NCBI RefSeq assembly: GCF_015244745.1
Contig: NZ_JABCQI010000004.1
Location: 62,001 to 126,000 of the forward strand
Direction of reading: 5' to 3'
DNA from: Gluconobacter cadivus
GTDB lineage: Bacteria; Pseudomonadota; Alphaproteobacteria; Acetobacterales; Acetobacteraceae
DNA length: 64,000 nucleotides
Of the stretch, positions 55,886-64,000 are shown piece after piece. The notes beneath the pieces were generated by a model. That model saw only the letters and a list, made by a program, of their open reading frames with translations, did no database searches and was not told the DNA's origin. The position numbers were made by a program, and so were the translations under genes. Within the stretch, counting starts at the first letter, position 1; the number at the start of each line of letters is the position of its first letter.

Positions 55886-58438
55886 TTAGTGGGGAAGTGC
55901 CTGTGGAGCCGCTTTATCCACCGTTATTTCACTGATGGGATCAACATTTTCATCCCATTCAATGGCTTCCGGCATACGAGTCAGCGCAATCTTGAGCACT
56001 TCGTCCACATGGCTCACGGGAATGATCTTGAGTGCGTGACGGACATTGTCCGGCACCTCCGCCAGATCCTTCTCGTTATCCTTGGGAATCAGGACCGTCT
56101 TGATCCCTGCCCGCAGGGCGGCCAGCAGCTTCTCCTTGAGCCCGCCGATCTCCAGAACCCGGCCACGCAGGGTGATCTCACCCGTCATGGCCACGTCCCT
56201 GCGGATGGGGATCTGCGTCATGACGCTCACCAGAGACGTCGCAAGCGCAATACCGGCAGACGGACCGTCCTTGGGCGTTGCCCCTTCTGGAAGATGGATA
56301 TGGATATCCCTCTTCTCGAACAGGGGCGGCCGGATTCCGAATTCCTGAGCCCGCGAACGGACATAGGAGAGCGCAGCAGAAATACTTTCCTGCATAACTT
56401 CGCCAAGCTTGCCGGTCTGCTTGACGTTCCCCTTGCCGGGAACCATCACGCTTTCGATCGTCAGGATCTCGCCGCCAACCTGCGTCCAGGCCAGACCTGT
56501 CACGACGCCAACCATATCCTCCGTCTCGGTCTCACCATGACGGAAACGACGGACGCCAGCATATTTCTCGAGGTTTTTTGGCGTGATCTCGACATGCTTG
56601 ACGCCGGTCGTGATGATTTCCTTGACCGTCTTGCGCGCCAGCTTGGCAAGTTCGCGCTCAAGATTTCGCACACCGGCTTCCCGGGTATAAGCCCGGATCA
56701 GTTCGCGGATCGTATCATCCGTGACCGTCCATTCATCTGGCTTGAGATTATGCGCCTCAGCCTGCTTGCCCAGAAGATGACGGCGCGCGATCTGCACTTT
56801 CTCATCTTCGGTATAGCCAGAGAGGTTAATGATCTCCATGCGATCCAGCAGCGGCTGGGGCATGTTCAGACTGTTGGCCGTCGTGACGAACATCACGTCC
56901 GACAGATCATAATCCACTTCAAGATAATGATCGGCAAACGTAGCGTTCTGTTCCGGATCCAGCACCTCAAGCAGCGCCGAAGACGGATCACCGCGCCAGT
57001 CAGCGCCCAGCTTGTCGATTTCATCAAGCAGAAAGAGCGGATTGGACGTCCGGGCCTTCTTCATGCCCTGAATGATCTTGCCTGGCATGGAGCCGATATA
57101 TGTCCGCCGGTGGCCACGGATTTCGGATTCATCCCGAACGCCACCCAGTGACATACGGATGTAGTTCCGGCCGGTTGCTTTGGCGATGGAACGCGCCAGA
57201 GAGGTCTTGCCCACACCTGGAGGTCCGACAAGGCACAGGATCGGTCCTTTGAGCTTCTGCGAACGCGTCTGCACAGCCAGATATTCGAGAATACGTTCCT
57301 TGACCTTTTCCAGACCGTAATGCTCGGCTTCGAGCACGTCTTCAGCATGCTGGAACTCGCGCGTGATCTTCGAGCGCTTCTTCCAGGGAATGCCCAGCAG
57401 CCAGTCCAGATAGTTGCGGACCACCGTGCTCTCGGCCGACATCGGGCTCATGCCACGCAGCTTCTTCAGCTCGGCATGAGCCTTTTCCTTGGCCTCCCGG
57501 CTCAGGCGGGTCTTGTTGATCTTCTCTTCAAGCTCGGAGTTTTCGTCCTTGCCATCCTCGCCCTCGCCGAGTTCCTTCTGGATCGCCTTAAGCTGCTCGT
57601 TCAGGTAATATTCGCGCTGGGTCTTTTCCATCTGCCGCTTCACGCGGTTCCGGATGCGCTTCTCGACCTGAAGAACGCCAATTTCCGTTTCGATATGCGC
57701 GAACACCTGCTCGAGACGTCGTGCTGGAGACGCCGTTTCCAGAATGTCCTGTTTCTCGGAAATCTTGAGGTTCAGGTGGCTCGCAATCGTGTCGGCCAGT
57801 TTCGAAATACCCTCGATCTGGTTGATCGAGACCATGACCTCAGGCGGAATTTTCTTGTTGAGCTTGATATACTGCTCGAACTGCGAAACCGTTGAGCGGC
57901 TCAGCGCCTCGATTTCGCTTCCCGGAGCCGCATCCACGGCTTCCTCCGGAATTTCTTCGATTTCAGCTTCGAAATGTCCGTCCACATCGAACAGACGCGT
58001 GATATGCACACGGCGCGTCCCCTCGACCAGAACCTTCACGGTCCCATCCGGCAGCTTCAGCAACTGCAGAATGGTCGAGACCGTACCATAACGGTAGATA
58101 TCATCGACCGAAGGATCGTCCAGAGAGACATCCTTCTGCGCTACAAGCAGGATCTGCTTGCTTTCACGCGTCACGGTTTCCAGTGCCTTCACCGACTTTT
58201 CACGCCCGACAAATAGCGGCACGATCATGTGGGGGAAGACCACGATATTGCGCAATGGCAGAACGGCCATCACATCGTGACGCACAGGCTCCTCAACGGG
58301 TTCCACAACAGTGGGTGCAGCAGCCTTGCGAGGCTTACGAACGACCTTTTTGGGGGCCGTTACGGATGTTTCGGCAACAACCACGTCATCCGTTTTTTTT
58401 GTCCGGCGACGGGTTTTCGGCTTGGTATCGTCAGTCAT
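55886..58438 (-). CDS. lon: ATP-dependent protease Lon
   Basis: The 850-residue LonA-type protease: Lys-rich N-terminal extension (~1-55), LON substrate domain starting VMAVLPLRNIVVFPHMIVPLFVGREKS, coiled region, AAA+ module with Walker A GPPGVGKTS and SLGGVRDESEIRGHRRTYIGSMPGKI, and the C-terminal Ser-Lys protease with DGPSAGIALATSL and GGLKEKLLAALRAG. The basic N-terminal extension (KPKTRRRTKKTDD) is longer than in E. coli Lon. Likely heat-induced, but I could not identify a clear heat-shock promoter. Confidence 0.96.
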   Translation of the reverse strand: MTDDTKPKTRRRTKKTDDVVVAETSVTAPKKVVRKPRKAAAPTVVEPVEEPVRHDVMAVLPLRNIVVFPHMIVPLFVGREKSVKALETVTRESKQILLVAQKDVSLDDPSVDDIYRYGTVSTILQLLKLPDGTVKVLVEGTRRVHITRLFDVDGHFEAEIEEIPEEAVDAAPGSEIEALSRSTVSQFEQYIKLNKKIPPEVMVSINQIEGISKLADTIASHLNLKISEKQDILETASPARRLEQVFAHIETEIGVLQVEKRIRNRVKRQMEKTQREYYLNEQLKAIQKELGEGEDGKDENSELEEKINKTRLSREAKEKAHAELKKLRGMSPMSAESTVVRNYLDWLLGIPWKKRSKITREFQHAEDVLEAEHYGLEKVKERILEYLAVQTRSQKLKGPILCLVGPPGVGKTSLARSIAKATGRNYIRMSLGGVRDESEIRGHRRTYIGSMPGKIIQGMKKARTSNPLFLLDEIDKLGADWRGDPSSALLEVLDPEQNATFADHYLEVDYDLSDVMFVTTANSLNMPQPLLDRMEIINLSGYTEDEKVQIARRHLLGKQAEAHNLKPDEWTVTDDTIRELIRAYTREAGVRNLERELAKLARKTVKEIITTGVKHVEITPKNLEKYAGVRRFRHGETETEDMVGVVTGLAWTQVGGEILTIESVMVPGKGNVKQTGKLGEVMQESISAALSYVRSRAQEFGIRPPLFEKRDIHIHLPEGATPKDGPSAGIALATSLVSVMTQIPIRRDVAMTGEITLRGRVLEIGGLKEKLLAALRAGIKTVLIPKDNEKDLAEVPDNVRHALKIIPVSHVDEVLKIALTRMPEAIEWDENVDPISEITVDKAAPQALPH

Positions 58439-58465
58439 TCACTTGATCTCCAGAGGGACGATCTT

Positions 58466-58499
58466 GCGATACCAACCTGCTTTGCAGCGTCGGTATCGC
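58466..58499 (-). promoter_or_regulatory. Stem-loop in the lon leader
   Basis: GCGATACC (58466-58473) and GGTATCGC (58492-58499) pair perfectly, and CTGC/GCAG pair inside the loop. The structure ends 28 bases before the lon ATG. It is not the CIRCE element. It could be an operator or an RNA thermosensor. Confidence 0.4.
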
Positions 58500-58590
58500 A
58501 TCTCTTTCATGCCTTTGAGGCACGAATTGGGACAACCTCAGTCAGTTATGTCGAAACCCGAGGGCTCCGGCACAAGAGCCGAAACCATTT

Positions 58591-59856
58591 TTACGCAGAC
58601 TGTTCGGCAGGCTCGGACTTGCCTTTCCCATAAACATACACTGGCTGAGCCTTGCTTTCAGCCACTTCGCGATTGATGACGACTTCTTCGACCCCTTCAA
58701 GGCCGGGAAGATCGAACATCGTACCGAGCAGGATGTTTTCCAGGATCGAGCGCAATCCACGCGCACCGGTTTTACGCTCAATGGCACGCTTAGCGATGGC
58801 AGCCAGTGCATCATCCGTGAAGGTCAGCTTGACGCCTTCCATTTCGAACAGACGACCGTACTGCTTCACCAGAGCGTTCTTAGGCTTGCTCAGGATCTGG
58901 ATCAGGGCGGCTTCATCCAGATCATTTAGCGCAGCAATGACCGGCAGACGGCCGATAAATTCGGGAATAAGGCCGAATTTCAGCAAATCTTCCGGCTCGA
59001 CGCTCTGAAGGATGGCTCCCAGACGCCGTTCGTCCTCGGAACGCACATCCGCGCCGAACCCGATCCCCGAACCCTTGCCGCGGGCCGAGATGATCTTGTC
59101 CAGACCGGAGAACGCTCCACCGCAGATGAAGAGCATATTGGTCGTATCGACCTGCAGGAACTCCTGCTGCGGATGCTTGCGACCACCCTGCGGCGGCACG
59201 GAAGCGACTGTGCCTTCCATGAGCTTCAGAAGTGCCTGCTGCACGCCCTCGCCCGACACGTCACGCGTGATGGAAGGATTGTCGGACTTGCGGGAAATCT
59301 TGTCGATTTCGTCGATATAGACGATGCCACGCTGCGCCCTGTCCACATTGTAATCGGCGGACTGGAGCAGTTTGAGAATGATGTTTTCCACGTCCTCGCC
59401 GACGTAACCGGCTTCGGTCAGGGTCGTGGCGTCGGCCATCGTGAAAGGAACGTCGAGAATACGGGCCAGAGTCTGGGCGAGCAGGGTCTTGCCCGAACCC
59501 GTCGGACCAATCAGCAGGATATTCGACTTGGCAATCTCGACATCGGTGCTCTTCGCGGCGTGGGCGAGGCGCTTGTAGTGGTTGTGAACAGCCACAGAGA
59601 GCGCGCGCTTGGCCTCGAACTGTCCGATCACATAATCGTCAAGAACCTTGCAGATTTCCTTGGGCGTCGGAACGCCGTCACGCGACTTCACAAGATGGGT
59701 CTTGTGCTCTTCACGGATGATATCCATGCACAGCTCGACACATTCATCGCAGATGAAGACCGTGGGACCCGCGATCAGCTTACGGACTTCGTGCTGGGAT
59801 TTCCCACAGAACGAGCAATACAGGGTGTTCTTGGAATCGCCGGATTTGTTGCTCAC
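58591..59856 (-). CDS. clpX: ATP-dependent Clp protease ATP-binding subunit ClpX
   Basis: Unfoldase for ClpXP. GTG at 59856 gives 421 aa beginning [21 protein letters not shown], the usual ClpX start, with GGAAAGGAAG just upstream; another GTG at 59880 lies 24 bases further 5'. The zinc-binding cysteines are YCSFCG and [10 protein letters not shown]; Walker A is [16 protein letters not shown], and the ClpP-binding loop region and [13 protein letters not shown] sensor 2 are present. Follows clpP. Confidence 0.96.
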   Translation of the reverse strand: MSNKSGDSKNTLYCSFCGKSQHEVRKLIAGPTVFICDECVELCMDIIREEHKTHLVKSRDGVPTPKEICKVLDDYVIGQFEAKRALSVAVHNHYKRLAHAAKSTDVEIAKSNILLIGPTGSGKTLLAQTLARILDVPFTMADATTLTEAGYVGEDVENIILKLLQSADYNVDRAQRGIVYIDEIDKISRKSDNPSITRDVSGEGVQQALLKLMEGTVASVPPQGGRKHPQQEFLQVDTTNMLFICGGAFSGLDKIISARGKGSGIGFGADVRSEDERRLGAILQSVEPEDLLKFGLIPEFIGRLPVIAALNDLDEAALIQILSKPKNALVKQYGRLFEMEGVKLTFTDDALAAIAKRAIERKTGARGLRSILENILLGTMFDLPGLEGVEEVVINREVAESKAQPVYVYGKGKSEPAEQSA

Positions 59857-59979
59857 TGCTGCTTCCTTTCCCTTACGCACGACATGGCCGCATTCACGCA
59901 GCAGACATGCGAAAGAACTTTAACTTTAGGCCGAGGTCAAAGCCTTCGGCAACCCCGGAGCCTGAAAGCCCCAAGACAC

Positions 59980-60009
59980 GAAAAGCGGCACATCGAAATG
60001 CCGCTTTTC
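59980..60009. terminator. Hairpin terminator between clpP and clpX
   Basis: GAAAAGCGGCA/TGCCGCTTTTC form a perfect 11-bp stem with an 8-nt loop. It follows the clpP stop by 39 bases; the arm itself supplies TTTTC rather than a separate T-run. clpX probably needs read-through or a promoter in 59881-59979. Confidence 0.72.
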
Positions 60010-60048
60010 AGTTCCAAGAGGAGAACTGCTCCCCGTACTGGAAACGCC

Positions 60049-60696
60049 TTAACTCGGGTCTGCTGTCGTCTCATGCGGATTACGCTCGACGACCTTGTCG
60101 ATCAGGCCGAATTCGCGGGCTTCATGCGCCGAAAGATAGCTGTCACGTTCGAGCTTCTGTTCGATCTGTTCCAGCGTCTGACCGGTATGCTCGCGATAAA
60201 TCTCATTCAGCCGCTGACGGATGATGAGAATTTCGCGGGCCTGAATCTCGATGTCCGAAGCCTGTCCCTGCGCACCGCCAGACGGCTGGTGGACCATCAC
60301 GCGCGCATTCGGAAGGGCGTAACGATGCCCTTTCTCGCCACCTGCGAGCAGCAGCGACCCCATGGAGGCAGCCTGACCGATGCAGACCGTGCTGACCGGG
60401 CAGCGGATGTACTGCATGGTGTCATAGATCGCGAGACCGGCGGAAACGACACCGCCCGGGCTGTTGATATAAAACGAGATTTCCTTGGTAGGATTGACGC
60501 TCTCAAGATAGAGAAGCTGCGCGCAGATCAGGGAGGAGACCTGATCGTAAACGGGTCCGGTCAGGAAAATGATGCGCTCCTGAAGGAGACGCGAAAAGAT
60601 GTCGAAAGCGCGCTCTCCGCGGGCAGTCTGCTCGACCACCATCGGCACCAGAGAGTTGCTCAACACCTCGAGGGGATCACGATCCCGAATGGCCAT
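60049..60696 (-). CDS. clpP: ATP-dependent Clp protease proteolytic subunit ClpP
   Basis: The 215-residue serine protease has the catalytic Ser in [11 protein letters not shown], His in [14 protein letters not shown] and the family N-terminus [30 protein letters not shown]. Works with ClpX and ClpA. The order tig-clpP-clpX-lon is the conserved proteostasis cluster. Preceded by a 134-base gap that contains the tig terminator. Confidence 0.96.
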   Translation of the reverse strand: MAIRDRDPLEVLSNSLVPMVVEQTARGERAFDIFSRLLQERIIFLTGPVYDQVSSLICAQLLYLESVNPTKEISFYINSPGGVVSAGLAIYDTMQYIRCPVSTVCIGQAASMGSLLLAGGEKGHRYALPNARVMVHQPSGGAQGQASDIEIQAREILIIRQRLNEIYREHTGQTLEQIEQKLERDSYLSAHEAREFGLIDKVVERNPHETTADPS

Positions 60697-60788
60697 GCTG
60701 TCTGTTCCTCAATGCCCGATGGGCTTTCTTCTACTCCCTAACATGGACCCGACATGGCGTTCCGTCAAAGGGAGCAGGCAGGAAAAAA

Positions 60789-60810
60789 CGGGCACCCCGA
60801 AGAGTGCCCG
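60789..60810 (-). terminator. Intrinsic terminator of tig
   Basis: On the minus strand CGGGCACTC-TTCG-GGGTGCCCG forms a 9-bp stem closed by a very stable C(UUCG)G tetraloop, followed by TTTTTT. It ends 20-41 bases after the tig stop. Confidence 0.95.
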
Positions 60811-60830
60811 CTGGTTCCCACGCCGAAAGA

Positions 60831-62162
60831 TCAGAGTTCGGCGGGCGGGATTTCTGCCAGTTCTTCCGGCGTCACGTCCTTGTCGGTGACGTCGGCCAGC
60901 TCGATCAGGTAATCGACGACCTTGTTTTCCAGAATCGGGCCACGGAGCCCTTCAACGGCCTGCGGGTTCTTGGAGAAGAACTCGAAAACCATCTGTTCCT
61001 GACCCGGATAACGCTGGGCTTCCTGCTGCATCGCACCCAGAAGCTCTTCACGGGAAACCTGGATTTCCTGCTTGCGGCCGATTTCAGCCAGCAGCAGACC
61101 CAGCTTCACGCGACGCTCGGCAATACGACGGTAATCGGCCTTGAGAGTGTCTTCGTCCTTACCAGCATCTTCCTCGTCCAGACGACCGGCCTTGCGGTCT
61201 TCCTCGACGCGGGCCCAGATCTGGTTGAACTCGGCGTCAACCATGCTGGACGGCGCTTCGAAGTCCGTCTTCTCGGACAGCGCGTCCAGAAGATCGCGCT
61301 TGATGCGCAGACGCGACAGCTGCTGGTATTCGCCTTCAGCCTGTTCCGTGATGATCTTGCGGATCTGTTCGAGGTTCTCGAAACCGATCGTCTTGGCAAG
61401 CTCGTCATCGATGGCCGGATCAACGGCCTTCTTCAGGGACTTCGCCTTGATGTCGAAGGTCACGGCCTTGCCGGCCAGTTCTTCGGCCTGATAGTCGGCG
61501 GGGAACGTCACGTTGATGACGCGCTCTTCGCCAGCCTTCATGCCTTCCATCTGCTCGGCGAAGCCGGGGATGAAGCCTTCGCCACCGATTTCGACATTCA
61601 CGTCGTCAGCCGTGCCACCGTCGAACGGCGTACCGTCCAGCTTACCCACGAAGTCAACGCAGACGACATCGCCCTGAGCGGCTGCGCGGTCTTCTTCGAT
61701 CGTCTCGAACTTGCGGCTGCGACGGGCAACGTCGTTCAGGGCCTTCTCAACGGTCTCTTCGCTGACCTTGGCGCCAAGGCGCGTCAGCTTCAGGCCGGAC
61801 AGGTCGGGAACTTCGATTTCCGGGAGAACTTCGGTCTCAACCTTGAATTCGAGATCCTTGCCGTCTTCGATGGCGGAAACCACTTCGACCTTCGGCTGCA
61901 TCGCCGGGCGGACGTTCTGCTCTGCGAACAGCTTGGTCGTGGCGTCGTTGATGACTTCTTCCAGCAGTTCCGCATTCACGGAATCGCTGTAACGCTGCTT
62001 GACGAGGGAGGCCGGCACCTTGCCCGGACGGAAGCCCGGAAGTTTGATCGTCTTGGCGACTTCAGCGAGTCGTGCATCGCGACGGGCCTGCAGGTCAGCA
62101 GACGGGACAACGACGGTGAAGGCGCGCTTAAGTCCTTCGTTGAGCGTGGGCGTAACCTGCAT
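60831..62162 (-). CDS. tig: Trigger factor (ribosome-associated chaperone)
   Basis: The 443-residue protein has the ribosome-binding GFRPGKVP signature in its N-terminal domain, a central FKBP-type prolyl isomerase domain (GDVVCVDFVGKLDGTPFDGGTADDVNVEIGGEGFIPGFAEQMEGMKAGEERVINVTFPADY) and a helical C-terminal arm. ATG at 62162 (MQVTPTLNEGLKRAFTVVV) is the family start; the frame extends into the tRNA gene without meaning. Located between tRNA-Leu(UAG) and clpP. Confidence 0.96.
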   Translation of the reverse strand: MQVTPTLNEGLKRAFTVVVPSADLQARRDARLAEVAKTIKLPGFRPGKVPASLVKQRYSDSVNAELLEEVINDATTKLFAEQNVRPAMQPKVEVVSAIEDGKDLEFKVETEVLPEIEVPDLSGLKLTRLGAKVSEETVEKALNDVARRSRKFETIEEDRAAAQGDVVCVDFVGKLDGTPFDGGTADDVNVEIGGEGFIPGFAEQMEGMKAGEERVINVTFPADYQAEELAGKAVTFDIKAKSLKKAVDPAIDDELAKTIGFENLEQIRKIITEQAEGEYQQLSRLRIKRDLLDALSEKTDFEAPSSMVDAEFNQIWARVEEDRKAGRLDEEDAGKDEDTLKADYRRIAERRVKLGLLLAEIGRKQEIQVSREELLGAMQQEAQRYPGQEQMVFEFFSKNPQAVEGLRGPILENKVVDYLIELADVTDKDVTPEELAEIPPAEL

Positions 62163-62221
62163 GAGCCAGGCGATCCTCTCGGTCGGTAGGTTGGTCAAAT
62201 CTCTTTCTCGGGAAGCCGGGT

Positions 62222-62306
<85 letters not shown>

Positions 62307-62374
62307 AGCGCTCGGCTTCCTGGCTCGTGTTACCGAACCTCGGAAGCGCGGCCTTTAGCGCATGAAACGCGACT

Positions 62375-63844
62375 TCACAACAGGGAGCCGACCGCCTTTT
62401 TGCGTCCGGCCTCCTGCGCAAGGCGTGTGGCGGTGGCACGGGCCGCCCCAAGAGGCAGGTCCAGATCTTCTGCCACAGGCCAGCCACCATGGGCTTTCCC
62501 GGCCTCGATCCCGGCTTCTCCATGCAGCCAGACGCCTGCACAACAGCCTTCCCAGACGTCCATTCCCGCAGCGAGCAATGCAGCGATCACACCCGTTAGC
62601 GTATCTCCCGAGCCTGCGGTCGCAAGAGCGGAAGACGCATGATTATTGATGGCAATCCGTCCGTCAGGGGCCGCGATAATGGTATCCGGCCCCTTCATGA
62701 CAACGACGGCAGCAAGGCGTTTTGCCGCCATACGCGCCGCATCGAGGCGACTTCCTTCGACAGGCCCGAACAGTTTGCGAAACTCGCCGATATGCGGCGT
62801 GATGGCTGCAACACCTTCCAGGCGGGACAGATCCTTCGCTCCCCAAGCCAGCGCCCCGGCATCGGCAATCACCGTACGACCGGCCTCCAGAAGCTGCGGC
62901 AGGGTCGTTGCGGCTTCATTTTCGGTCAGGCCGGGCCCGCAGATCCACACTTTGCGCCGAGCATCTTCCAGCAGCTCGGAAAGCGGTTCAGCGTCCACAA
63001 CCAAACCGGGGGCGCCGAGTCGATAGGCTGGCGCCCCCTCGCCCGCTGAAATCCGGACCAGTCCCGCGCCGCTTCGTCGGGCCGCTGCCGCTGCAAGACG
63101 GGCCGCGCCCGGCATCTGGGCCCCACCACACAGACTGACGACCCCGCGACGATATTTGTAATCGCCCTCACCCGAGACGGGCAGGCTCCACAGGCCAGGA
63201 TCGTTATGCTGCACGGTCGGTGCAATTCCCTCCCATGCACGCTCAGGCATCCCAATATCGGCGCAGATCACTTCGCCACACAGACCAGCGCCCGGCTGCA
63301 GAACGTGGCCGGGACGTAAGCGCACAAAGGTCACGGTGAGGAGGCAATCGCGCGCCCGACCCAGAATTTCACCCGACGCACCCGAAACGCCGCTGGGCAC
63401 ATCGATCGCCACGACACGCCGAGCAGCGGCCAGTACGGAGGCGATCTCGTCCGAAACCGGTCGCTTCAGTCCCGAACCGAAGACCGCATCCACCACCAGA
63501 TCCGCCCGCTCCATTTCTTTAACCGAAAATGGAACCGTAAGGCCCGTCCATCGCGCAGCCATTTCCGCTGCTGGTGTTCCTGCCTTCGGACTGGAGAGTG
63601 CGGCCACACAGACCGGCCAGCCCTGATGCGCAAGATGGCGCGCAACGACATAACCATCGCTACCATTATTCCCCGGACCGCAGGCCACAGTGACACGACA
63701 GGGCGAAAATCGGCTTTGGATCACGCGGGCAACAGCCCACCCGGCATTTTCCATCAGAAGCGTGGAAGGCAAAATGCTGGCCGCCGCCCGATCCATCCGG
63801 TCACTTTCGTCTGGAAGAAGCAGTGCAAAAGGATGTCGGGACAT
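62375..63844 (-). CDS. nnrD: Bifunctional NAD(P)H-hydrate repair enzyme (epimerase + dehydratase)
   Basis: The 489-residue fusion repairs damaged NAD(P)H hydrates. The N-terminal YjeF_N epimerase domain (~1-205) has CGPGNNGSDGYVVARHLAHQG; the C-terminal ADP-dependent dehydratase (carbohydrate kinase fold) has CGPGL, AITPHIGEFRKLFG, VVMKGPDTIIA and ATAGSGDTLTGVIA with the catalytic Asp. ATG at 63844 fits the family start. No gene is visible between here and the right edge. Confidence 0.93.
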   Translation of the reverse strand: MSRHPFALLLPDESDRMDRAAASILPSTLLMENAGWAVARVIQSRFSPCRVTVACGPGNNGSDGYVVARHLAHQGWPVCVAALSSPKAGTPAAEMAARWTGLTVPFSVKEMERADLVVDAVFGSGLKRPVSDEIASVLAAARRVVAIDVPSGVSGASGEILGRARDCLLTVTFVRLRPGHVLQPGAGLCGEVICADIGMPERAWEGIAPTVQHNDPGLWSLPVSGEGDYKYRRGVVSLCGGAQMPGAARLAAAAARRSGAGLVRISAGEGAPAYRLGAPGLVVDAEPLSELLEDARRKVWICGPGLTENEAATTLPQLLEAGRTVIADAGALAWGAKDLSRLEGVAAITPHIGEFRKLFGPVEGSRLDAARMAAKRLAAVVVMKGPDTIIAAPDGRIAINNHASSALATAGSGDTLTGVIAALLAAGMDVWEGCCAGVWLHGEAGIEAGKAHGGWPVAEDLDLPLGAARATATRLAQEAGRKKAVGSLL

Positions 63845-64000
63845 ATCGGGGCAATCTCCTGTCGAACTCAGAACGCAAAGACCGAACCACATTTTGCGCC
63901 GCGCGGTTTACGATGACACTTTCGCAATCACTCTGGCGCAGAGAGGGCTGCGTCGGGTATTCAAGAGAAACGTATTTCGGGAATGATCTTTCCCTCTCTT
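63845..64000. other. Right-edge non-coding stretch
   Basis: No supported gene or RNA is seen in these 156 bases. They probably hold the nnrD promoter or the 3' side of a gene beyond the window; no clear promoter boxes stand out. Confidence 0.4.

Noticed and set aside
55811-57151. 446-aa open frame opposite lon
   Set aside because: Antisense to the lon protease and AAA parts; no family match.
58439-58590. CIRCE or sigma-32 type heat-shock element before lon
   Set aside because: Looked for the TTAGCACTC inverted repeat and a CTTG-spacer-CCCCAT pattern; neither was convincing.
59173-60741. 522-aa open frame opposite clpX and clpP
   Set aside because: Spans two real genes and the terminator between them on the other strand.
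60804-62189. 461-aa open frame opposite tig
   Set aside because: Leu/Asp/Phe-rich mirror of the trigger factor codons; not a gene.

Overview
The window looks like ordinary chromosome from an alphaproteobacterium, most likely an acetic acid bacterium (Acetobacteraceae, Gluconobacter-like). This is inferred from the GC-rich base composition, a short prolyl-tRNA synthetase without the usual insertion domain, the gene orders birA-coaX-rnj and tig-clpP-clpX-lon-hup, the paired cobS-cobT cobaltochelatase genes, a Bpt-type leucyltransferase and the overall protein similarity I recognise. I saw no rRNA, CRISPR array, insertion sequence, integrase, prophage or plasmid gene. Coding density is very high and neighbouring genes often overlap by 1-8 bases.

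Layout. 1-8.5 kb: a lysC-nitronate monooxygenase-rodZ operon with ubiG divergent; a Tat-exported lactonase-like protein; a compact DUF3553-comF-grxC-DUF2147 operon; galU; tRNA-Leu(GAG). 8.6-17 kb: lipB, a LolA-fold lipoprotein with bolA, a J-domain protein, cobS-cobT, a PLP decarboxylase, an orphan flagellar DUF1217 gene and an exported protein of unknown function. 17-26.7 kb: divergent mfd and recG, a degenerate GGDEF-EAL protein, an LpxR-like outer-membrane protein, and a double cold-shock-domain protein with a TTG start. 26.7-38.9 kb: kdsB-pheA-dapA-smpB operon, histidinol-phosphatase-like gene, serA behind a structured leader, comM, metC-sseA, an AI-2E family permease with an EEP-family enzyme, cardiolipin synthase. 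39-45 kb: bpt, parC, a small lipoprotein, recO, rpsB-tsf. 45-55.3 kb: birA-coaX-rnj-proS-lolC-lolD-dnaE, probably one long transcription unit or a few closely linked ones. 55.3-64 kb: tRNA-Val, hupB, lon, clpX, clpP, tig, tRNA-Leu(UAG), nnrD.

Themes. Envelope and lipoprotein work (lolC, lolD, LolA-fold lipoprotein, kdsB, galU, LpxR-like, cls), proteostasis (tig, clpP, clpX, lon, smpB, bpt, J-protein), DNA repair and replication (mfd, recG, recO, parC, dnaE) and amino-acid synthesis (lysC, dapA, pheA, serA, metC) dominate. lysC and dapA supply the lysine/diaminopimelate pathway.

I did not find a clearly new system. The leads most worth a second look are the GGDEF-EAL protein with changed signature residues in both domains, a lipid-anchored LolA-fold protein that could fill the LolB role missing in many alphaproteobacteria, the structured serA leader, and several strong hairpins with no assigned role. 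All calls come from reading the sequence; no database search was run.
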